Source of the DNA: Candidatus Acetothermia bacterium
GTDB taxonomy: Bacteria; Bipolaricaulota; Bipolaricaulia; RBG-16-55-9; JANLFV01
Reading direction: 5' to 3'
Length of the DNA: 33,917 nt
Assembly (NCBI GenBank): GCA_028275195.1
Contig: JAPWVC010000001.1
Coordinates: 1-33,917, forward strand
The notes beneath the pieces were generated by a model. That model saw nothing but the letters and a program-made list of their open reading frames with translations, did not search any database and was not told the origin of the DNA. Each line of letters begins with the position of its first letter. Positions within the stretch are counted from its first letter, which is position 1. Both the position numbers and the translations under genes were made by a program. Of this stretch, positions 28,914 through 33,917 are shown one piece after another.

Positions 28914-30452
28914 ATGAAGGTCCTCACCGGCTCGCAGATGATGGAGCTCGACCGCCGGGCCCAGGAGTTGGGGCTCGATGTCTTGGTCCTGATGGAGAAC
29001 GCCGGGCGGAGCGTGGCCCAGGCCCTGGCCGAGCGGCTCGCGCTCAAGGGGAAGAGGGTCGTGGTCCTCGCCGGGAAGGGAAATAACGGCGGGGACGGGC
29101 TGGTGGCGGCCCGCCATCTAGCGAGCTTAGGGGCTGAAGTCCGGGCCTTCATCCTGGCCGAGCGGGGGCAGCTCTCCCCTCCGGCCGAAAGGAACGCCGC
29201 GATCTTGGAGGGGGCCGGGGCCACGGTCGAGTATCTCCCCGATGAGGCGAGCCTCGCCTCCCTCGAGCCTCAGCTCGCCCGGGCGGAGGTGGTGGTCGAT
29301 GCCCTCCTCGGGCTGGGGATCTCGGGCCCGGTCCGGGGCTACTACGCCCGGGCGATCGAGCTAATCAATGCTTCCGGGGCCTTCATCGTAGCCGTGGATG
29401 TCCCCTCAGGGCTGGAGGCCGAGACCGGCCATGTCGAGGGCCCCTGCGTCCGGGCTGAGCTGACCGTGACCATGGGCCGGCCCAAGCTCGGGCTCCTCCT
29501 CTACCCCGGGCGGGAGTTCGCCGGAGAGATCGTGGTGGGAGAGGTTGGCTACCCCTGCTCGCTCATCGAGGGCTTCGACTCCAAGCTCGAGCTGATCGAC
29601 CACGAGCTGGTCCAGCGGCTCCTCCCCCGAAGACGGGCCTACAGCCACAAGGGGGATTACGGGCGGATCTTCGTCCTGGCCGGCTCGCGAGGCTACACCG
29701 GCGCGGCAGCTCTGACGGCCGAGGCGGCCTTGCGGGCCGGGGCGGGGCTGGTGACCCTCGGGATCCCCGCGAGCCTCAATCCCATCCTAGAGGAGAAGCT
29801 CACGGAGGTGATCACCCGCCCGCTCCCCGAGGCCGACGGCTCCCTGGCCTATGCGGCCTTGGAGGAGATCAAGAGGGCCTTGCAGGCCCAGGACATCTTG
29901 GCCCTCGGGCCCGGGCTGGGCCGCCACCCCGAGACGGCTCGCCTGGTGAAGGACCTGGTCCGGCAGGCGGGCCTGCCCACGGTCATCGACGCGGACGGGC
30001 TGAACAACCTGAGCGATGAGCCCGAGCTCATCAAGAAAGCCGAGGGCCCGTTGGTCCTCACCCCCCATCCGGGCGAGCTCTCCAGGCTGAATAAGAGGGC
30101 CATCGCCGAGATCGAGGCCGACCGGGTCGGAGTGGCGCGGGCCTTCGCCGCGGAATACAAGGTCGTCCTGGCGCTCAAGGGTGTCCCGACGGTCGTGGCC
30201 CTCCCCGACGGGAGGTGCTACCTCAACAGCACGGGGAACTCCGGGCTCGCCTCCGGTGGGAGCGGGGATGTCTTGACAGGGCTGATCGCCGGCTTGATGG
30301 GCCAAGGGCTCGAGCCCTGGCAGGCCGCGGTCTGCGGGGTCTTTCTCCACGGGCTGGTCGCGGACCGCCTGAAGCCCGAGACGGGCGAGCGAGGGATGAT
30401 CGCCGGGGACCTGGTGAGGAAGCTGCCTCAAGTCCTGAAGGAGTTTGAATGA
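28914..30452 (+). CDS. nnrD: bifunctional NAD(P)H-hydrate epimerase and dehydratase
   Basis: A 512-residue metabolite-repair enzyme that epimerises and dehydrates damaged NAD(P)H hydrates. The N-terminal YjeF_N half (about 1-215) has LMENAGRS and GKGNNGGDGLVAARHL; the C-terminal kinase-like half (about 230-505) has HKGDYGRIFVLAGS, LALGPGLGR, VIDADGLN, LTPHPGEL, the ALKGVPTVVA strand and ASGGSGDVLTG. Both halves look complete, so both activities are expected. ATG 28914 matches the usual MKVLTGSQM start. Its stop overlaps the ATG of the mini-lipoprotein gene (ATGA). Confidence 0.96.
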   Translation: MKVLTGSQMMELDRRAQELGLDVLVLMENAGRSVAQALAERLALKGKRVVVLAGKGNNGGDGLVAARHLASLGAEVRAFILAERGQLSPPAERNAAILEGAGATVEYLPDEASLASLEPQLARAEVVVDALLGLGISGPVRGYYARAIELINASGAFIVAVDVPSGLEAETGHVEGPCVRAELTVTMGRPKLGLLLYPGREFAGEIVVGEVGYPCSLIEGFDSKLELIDHELVQRLLPRRRAYSHKGDYGRIFVLAGSRGYTGAAALTAEAALRAGAGLVTLGIPASLNPILEEKLTEVITRPLPEADGSLAYAALEEIKRALQAQDILALGPGLGRHPETARLVKDLVRQAGLPTVIDADGLNNLSDEPELIKKAEGPLVLTPHPGELSRLNKRAIAEIEADRVGVARAFAAEYKVVLALKGVPTVVALPDGRCYLNSTGNSGLASGGSGDVLTGLIAGLMGQGLEPWQAAVCGVFLHGLVADRLKPETGERGMIAGDLVRKLPQVLKEFE

Positions 30453-30637
30453 AAGGGAAGCTCTTTGCTGGATTGCTGTTGCTATTGGCCCTGGGCCTGC
30501 TCCTCCTGCTCCTCATGCTCAGCGGCTGCGACAACTGCGGGGACGACTTCTGTCCGATCCCGGGCCAAACTCAGGGGAAGGCCTCGATCTGCGTGTGCCT
30601 TGAGGCCGAGGTCCCTGGCGGTCAAGATCAGGGCTGA
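30449..30637 (+). CDS. small cysteine-rich lipoprotein (62 aa), unknown function
   Basis: I do not recognise this protein. It has a basic start, a leucine-rich helix (about 7-23) and a lipobox LSGC (Cys27 lipidated), leaving a mature part of only 36 residues with four more cysteines (C30, C35, C48, C50; CDNC, DFCP and CVC). AAGGAG lies 5 nt before the ATG, which overlaps the nnrD stop, and the next gene starts after a single base, so it is very likely translated. The position directly before a DsbA-type lipoprotein suggests a substrate or redox partner, which is inference only. Confidence 0.72.
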   Translation: MKGKLFAGLLLLLALGLLLLLLMLSGCDNCGDDFCPIPGQTQGKASICVCLEAEVPGGQDQG

Positions 30638-30638
30638 G

Positions 30639-31547
30639 ATGGGCCGGAGAGCGAGCGCGGTCCTGGTCGGCCTGGTAGCGCTGTTGAGCCTGGCCCTGCC
30701 GGGGTGCGACCGGCTCTTCCTCAAGCCCTTGGTCGCGGACTTCTCGGCTTCCCCGACCTCGGGGAAGGCCCCCCTGGCGGTCCAGTTCGAGGACCGCTCC
30801 CAATCCGACCCGGGGAGGCCGATCACTAGCTGGGAGTGGGCCTTCGGTGACGGTGAGAGGAGCACCGCCGCAAACCCCGAGCACACCTACTCTAGCCCCG
30901 GACTCTACACTGTCAGCCTCACCATCTCCGACAGCGCGGGCCGGAAGGCCACGGCCACCAAGCAGGATTACATCTTGGTCATGGCCGGGGACGAGCCGCC
31001 CCCGCCGGCTCCGACCCCGAAGCTCCCCCCGGAGAAGGGGGATCCCCAGGCGAAGGTCACGATGATCGAGTTCAGCGACTACCTCTGTCCCTACTGCGCC
31101 AAGTTCGCCGTCCTCACCCTCCCCCAGATCGACCAGAATTATGTGAAGTCAGGGAAGGTCCGGCTCGTCTTCCGTCACCTCCCGGTCCACGGCGAGCCCG
31201 CGACGAGAGCGGCCGAGGCGGCCCTCTGTGCCCACGAGCAGGGGAAGTTCTGGGAGTATCATGACCGGCTGTTCGCCATCTCCCTGAACGAGGGCGGGAA
31301 GGCCCTCAGCCTCGAGCGGCTCAAGGCCCTGGCCGAGGAGCTCGGCCTGGCCGAGGAGCCGTTCGCCCGGTGCCTCGACTCCCACAAGTATGCCCAGGCC
31401 ATCAAGGCCGACCTCGCCGAGGCGAAGCGCCTGGGGGTCGAGGGGACTCCCACATTCTTCATCAACAGCCGGAAGATCCTCGGGGCCCAGCCCTACGAGA
31501 CCTTCCGGGAGGCGATCGAGGAGGAATTGGCCAAGAGCGATGGCTGA
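30639..31547 (+). CDS. lipoprotein with PKD domain fused to DsbA-like thioredoxin domain
   Basis: A 302-residue envelope protein. Residues 1-23 form a lipoprotein signal ending LALPGC (Cys23). A PKD domain follows (about 31-114; WAFGDGE and EHTYSSPGLYTVSLT), then a Pro-rich linker (about 119-132) and a DsbA/Thioredoxin_4 domain with the active site FSDYLCPYCAKF (Cys150, Cys153), RHLPVHGEPA and the cis-Pro loop VEGTPTFFIN. It should act outside the membrane as a disulfide oxidase or isomerase; no DsbB or VKOR partner is in the window. The PKD module closely resembles that of the neighbouring FG-GAP lipoprotein. tatD overlaps its last codons by 8 bp. Confidence 0.88.
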   Translation: MGRRASAVLVGLVALLSLALPGCDRLFLKPLVADFSASPTSGKAPLAVQFEDRSQSDPGRPITSWEWAFGDGERSTAANPEHTYSSPGLYTVSLTISDSAGRKATATKQDYILVMAGDEPPPPAPTPKLPPEKGDPQAKVTMIEFSDYLCPYCAKFAVLTLPQIDQNYVKSGKVRLVFRHLPVHGEPATRAAEAALCAHEQGKFWEYHDRLFAISLNEGGKALSLERLKALAEELGLAEEPFARCLDSHKYAQAIKADLAEAKRLGVEGTPTFFINSRKILGAQPYETFREAIEEELAKSDG

Positions 31548-32316
31548 AGGGCTAGGGCTGATCGACACCCATGTCCACCTCGAGATGAGGGAGTTCGACC
31601 CCGACCGCGGGGCGGTGGTCCGGCGGGCGAAGGGGTCAGGGATCGGGATCATCACCGTGGGGATCGACCTGGATTCGAGCGCCCGTGCGGTCGAACTGGC
31701 CGAGGAATTCGGGCTCTACGCGGCCGTAGGGGTCCACCCCCACGAGGCCAAGCGCTATACTCCCGACTTGGAGAAGGCCCTCGCCAGGCTAGAGGAGCTG
31801 GCAAGAGCCGAGAGGGTCGTGGCCCTCGGTGAGATCGGCCTGGACTACTACCGGAACTACAGCCCGCGGGAGGATCAGTTGAGGGTCTTCCATGCCCAGC
31901 TCGAGCTGGCAGCCGGACTTGACAAGCCGGTGATCGTCCACGACCGCCAGGCGGACGAGGATATCCTGGCCGGGCTCGGAAGGGCCGGGGTCCGCGGGGT
32001 GGTCCACAGCTTCTCCAGCGGCCTGGAGGTGGCCCAGGGGCTCCTCGGGCTCGGCCTTTATCTTGGGTTCAGCGGGCCGGTCACCTTCCCCAAGGCCCGC
32101 CAGCAGTATGTCCTGAAGCATGTCCCGCTCGAGCGGCTGCTGCTGGAGACCGATGCCCCCTTCCTGACGCCCTTGCCCCATCGCGGGAAGAGGAATGAGC
32201 CCTCCTACCTCCGCTACATCGCCCGAGCGGTGGCCAAGCTCACGGGACTGGCCCTGGAGAAGGTGGCAGAGCAGACCACCCGGAACGCCGCGGCGCTCTT
32301 CGCCCTCCCCTCCTAA
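31540..32316 (+). CDS. tatD: TatD family metal-dependent DNase
   Basis: A 258-residue TIM-barrel hydrolase of the amidohydrolase-like TatD family, whose members act as 3'-5' exonucleases in DNA repair or turnover. Metal ligands and motifs visible are DTHVHLE (about 9-15), AVGVHPHEA (about 62-70), ALGEIGLDYYRNYSP (about 93-107), VIVHDRQADED, GVVHSFSS and ETDAPFLTP. ATG 31540 is used because it matches the family start and overlaps the stop of the PKD-DsbA gene. In the HxH and repair-gene setting it fits with nfo just downstream. Confidence 0.93.
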   Translation: MAEGLGLIDTHVHLEMREFDPDRGAVVRRAKGSGIGIITVGIDLDSSARAVELAEEFGLYAAVGVHPHEAKRYTPDLEKALARLEELARAERVVALGEIGLDYYRNYSPREDQLRVFHAQLELAAGLDKPVIVHDRQADEDILAGLGRAGVRGVVHSFSSGLEVAQGLLGLGLYLGFSGPVTFPKARQQYVLKHVPLERLLLETDAPFLTPLPHRGKRNEPSYLRYIARAVAKLTGLALEKVAEQTTRNAAALFALPS

Positions 32317-32319
32317 GAG

Positions 32320-32439
32320 ATGATTGCCCTGACCGTCCTAGAAGCGCTCTTCCTCGGCCTCCTAGCCCTCGCGCTCTATGAGCTGGTCCTGCTTGAGGGG
32401 GAGCGAGCGGCTTTGCGCTCAAGTTCCTCTTCCGGTTAA
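32320..32439 (+). CDS. possible 39-aa single-pass membrane protein
   Basis: ATG 32320 to TAA 32439 encodes 39 residues: one hydrophobic helix (about 2-25, beginning MIALTVLEALFLGLLALALY) and a charged then serine-rich tail. It begins 3 bp after the tatD stop and fills the gap before nfo. No strong ribosome site is present, and its stop codon overlaps the -10 of the nfo promoter. I do not recognise a family. It may be a real small protein or a chance frame. Confidence 0.45.
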   Translation: MIALTVLEALFLGLLALALYELVLLEGERAALRSSSSSG

Positions 32440-32442
32440 GAT
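32413..32442 (+). promoter_or_regulatory. predicted promoter of nfo giving a leaderless mRNA
   Basis: TTGCGC (32413-32418), 18 bp, TAAGAT (32437-32442). The ATG at 32449 follows after 6 nt, exactly the geometry seen at folP, and no Shine-Dalgarno precedes it. Transcription is expected to begin at the start codon. Confidence 0.65.
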
Positions 32443-32448
32443 TGTTGA

Positions 32449-33342
32449 ATGGCCCGGGAAGAGATGCTCTTGGGCTGCCACCTCTCGATCGCCGGGGGGC
32501 TTGAGGAGGTCTTCTCCCAGGCCGAGGAGCTGGGGATCAATGCCCTCCAGATCTTCTCCCACAACGCGCGGAGCTGGAAGATGGGCGAGCTTAGGCCGGG
32601 GGAGGCAGAGCGGTTCCGCCAGAGGTGGCAGGCAAGCCGAGTGGAATACATCGTGATCCACACGATCTATCTCATCAACTTGGCCTCGCCGGAGGAGGGG
32701 CTCTACCGGCGCTCGATCGAGGCGGTGGTCAAGGAGCTGGAGCGGGCGGCTCAGCTCGGGATCCCCCAGGTGAACACCCACATCGGGGCCCACAAGGGGC
32801 TGGGGCCGGAGTGGGGGCTGCGGCGGGCCCGGGCGGCCTTAGAGGAGGTCCTGAGCCGGACGGAAGGGCTGCCAGTGAAGCTCTTGCTGGAGAACACCGC
32901 TGGGGAGGGGACGGTCCTCGGCTCGGCCTTTCGTGAGCTGGCCTACCTCCTCGAGGCCGACGATCGCGGTCGGGGCCGGCTGGGGGTCTGCCTCGATACC
33001 TGCCATGCCCTCGCCGCGGGGTATGAGCTCGCGACCGCTGAGGGGCTGGAGGAGACCCTGGCGGAGCTAGACCGGGCGGTCGGGCTGGAGCGACTGGCGC
33101 TCGTCCACCTCAACGATTCGCAATACAAGCGCGGCTCGCACAAGGACCGCCACCAGCACATCGGTGAGGGGGAGATCGGCCTCGAGGGCTTCCGGAACAT
33201 CGTCAACCACCCCGCGCTGCGGGAGCTGCCCTTCATCCTGGAGACCCCGAAATTGGCCTACGAGGATGAGCGGCTCGACTCCGACGCCGATGAGATAAAC
33301 TTGGAGAGGGTCCGGAGGCTGAGGCGGCCTTGGGCACATTAG
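32449..33342 (+). CDS. nfo: endonuclease IV (AP endonuclease)
   Basis: A 297-residue zinc TIM-barrel enzyme that cuts 5' to abasic sites in base excision repair. Metal-binding positions are visible in GCHLSIAGG (9-17), THIGAH (about 108-113), LLENTAGEG, CLDTCHALAAGY, LVHLNDSQ, the DRHQHIGEGEIG block and ILETPK near the end. Length is slightly above the E. coli enzyme (285). The ATG directly follows a promoter and has no ribosome site. It is independent of, but adjacent to, tatD. Confidence 0.96.
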   Translation: MAREEMLLGCHLSIAGGLEEVFSQAEELGINALQIFSHNARSWKMGELRPGEAERFRQRWQASRVEYIVIHTIYLINLASPEEGLYRRSIEAVVKELERAAQLGIPQVNTHIGAHKGLGPEWGLRRARAALEEVLSRTEGLPVKLLLENTAGEGTVLGSAFRELAYLLEADDRGRGRLGVCLDTCHALAAGYELATAEGLEETLAELDRAVGLERLALVHLNDSQYKRGSHKDRHQHIGEGEIGLEGFRNIVNHPALRELPFILETPKLAYEDERLDSDADEINLERVRRLRRPWAH

Positions 33343-33397
33343 CCCATAAGCGAGTGTGCATGGGCTTGCATCCCTGCTGACTTGCGCGGGCGCACAC
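33341..33397 (+). other. intergenic inverted repeats between nfo and tal
   Basis: AGCCCAT (33341-33347) pairs with ATGGGCT (33360-33366) in a 7-bp stem; alternatively GTGTGC (33354-33359) pairs with GCACAC (33392-33397). The two helices are mutually exclusive in part, since the second arm begins in the loop of the first. The region shares GCTTGCAT and CTTGC...GGGCGCAC blocks with the pdxT leader. The first hairpin has no T run, so it is a poor terminator. Confidence 0.35.
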
Positions 33398-33416
33398 GAT
33401 ATGTAAGGAGGTCCCG

Positions 33417-33917
33417 ATGAAGCTCTTCATCGACACCGCGAACTTGGAGGAGATCAGGGAAGCGGCCGGTTGGGGCCTGATCGAGGGGGTGACGACCAAC
33501 CCCTCCCTGGTCGCGAAGGAGCTCGGCCAGCGGAGCTACGAAGCGCTCCTCCTGGAGATCTGTTCCCTCATCGACGGGCCGGTGAGCGCGGAGGTCACGA
33601 GCCAGACGACAGGAGAGATGGTCGAGGAGGCAAGGAGGCTGGCCGCGCTCCACGAGAACATCGTGGTCAAGATCCCCATGACCATCGAGGGGCTTAAGGC
33701 CGTGAGGAGGCTGAGCGCCGAGGGGATCAAGACGAATGTCACGCTCGTCTTCTCCCCGACCCAGGCCCTCCTCGCCGCCAAGGCCGGAGCAAGCTATGTC
33801 TCCCCCTTCGTCGGGCGGCTCGACGACCGGAGCGAGGACGGGATGGGGCTCGTCTCCCAGATCCTCCAGATCTTCGAGAATTATGACTTCCCCACGGAGG
33901 TGATCGTCGCCGCCGTC
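33417..33917 (+). CDS. transaldolase (small TalC/fructose-6-P aldolase-like subfamily), 5' part
   Basis: Direct translation from ATG 33417 gives 167 residues open to the window edge: MKLFIDTANLEEIRE, EGVTTNPSLVAKE (about 24-36), the Schiff-base lysine in NIVVKIPMT (Lys86 region), NVTLVFSPTQALLAAKAGA and VSPFVGRLDD. These define the short transaldolase family of about 215-220 residues that exchanges dihydroxyacetone units in the pentose phosphate pathway, or acts as fructose-6-phosphate aldolase. AAGGAGG lies 5 nt before the ATG. The last 50 or so residues fall outside the window. Confidence 0.95.
   Translation, partial: MKLFIDTANLEEIREAAGWGLIEGVTTNPSLVAKELGQRSYEALLLEICSLIDGPVSAEVTSQTTGEMVEEARRLAALHENIVVKIPMTIEGLKAVRRLSAEGIKTNVTLVFSPTQALLAAKAGASYVSPFVGRLDDRSEDGMGLVSQILQIFENYDFPTEVIVAAV

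Noticed and set aside
33341..33366. Rho-independent terminator after nfo
   Set aside because: The 7-bp stem has a 12-nt loop and no following T run; kept only as an inverted repeat.

Overview
The window is GC-rich bacterial chromosome made almost entirely of housekeeping genes. They are tightly packed, often overlap by 4-30 bp, and sit behind recognisable sigma-70 promoters (TTGnnn, 17-18 bp, TAnnnT). I see no tRNA, rRNA, CRISPR array, IS element or prophage, and no gene-free stretch longer than about 180 bp. Glycine GGG, AGG/CGG arginine and ATC/GTC/CTC codons dominate throughout, and no block looks recently acquired. The short adenosylhomocysteinase lacking the usual Lys-Tyr tail, a 2-oxoacid:ferredoxin oxidoreductase locus, and PKD/FG-GAP lipoproteins suggest a thermophilic or anaerobic lineage outside the well-studied phyla. 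Bipolaricaulota/Acetothermia is only my guess.

Layout: 1-3716 (minus) is acyl-CoA dehydrogenase > ahcY > rpsI > rpmE > yqhQ-like DUF1385 gene (cut by the window edge). 3842-9188 (plus) is folP > yceD-like > ruvC > polA > dedA. 9280-11373 (plus) is a site-2 protease with CBS domains > pfkA. 11374-12240 (minus) is a secreted TatT-like protein. 12368-13750 (plus) and 13737-14735 (minus) are a convergent, overlapping aminotransferase / HpnA-like epimerase pair. 14915-16255 (minus) is an MFS transporter. 16377-20422 (plus) is iorA > GltD-like flavoprotein carrying the ferredoxin domain > iorB. 20526-22049 is pdxS-pdxT. 22065-27324 is comF > metallo-beta-lactamase > dnaG > rpoD > miaA. 27344-28731 (minus) is a frameshifted PKD/FG-GAP lipoprotein. 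28914-33342 (plus) is nnrD > Cys-rich mini-lipoprotein > PKD-DsbA lipoprotein > tatD > 39-aa membrane ORF > nfo. A transaldolase begins at 33417 and runs off the end.

Most interesting points: (1) the indolepyruvate-type oxidoreductase whose ferredoxin domain has moved from IorA onto an NAD(P)H-linking GltD-like flavoprotein encoded between iorA and iorB; (2) promoters of folP and nfo whose -10 element ends exactly 6 nt before the ATG with no Shine-Dalgarno, predicting leaderless mRNAs; (3) a PKD-DsbA lipoprotein next to a tiny Cys-rich lipoprotein; (4) a broken seven-blade FG-GAP propeller; (5) a strong hairpin in the hpnA leader region; (6) unusual active-site residues in DNA polymerase I and phosphofructokinase.
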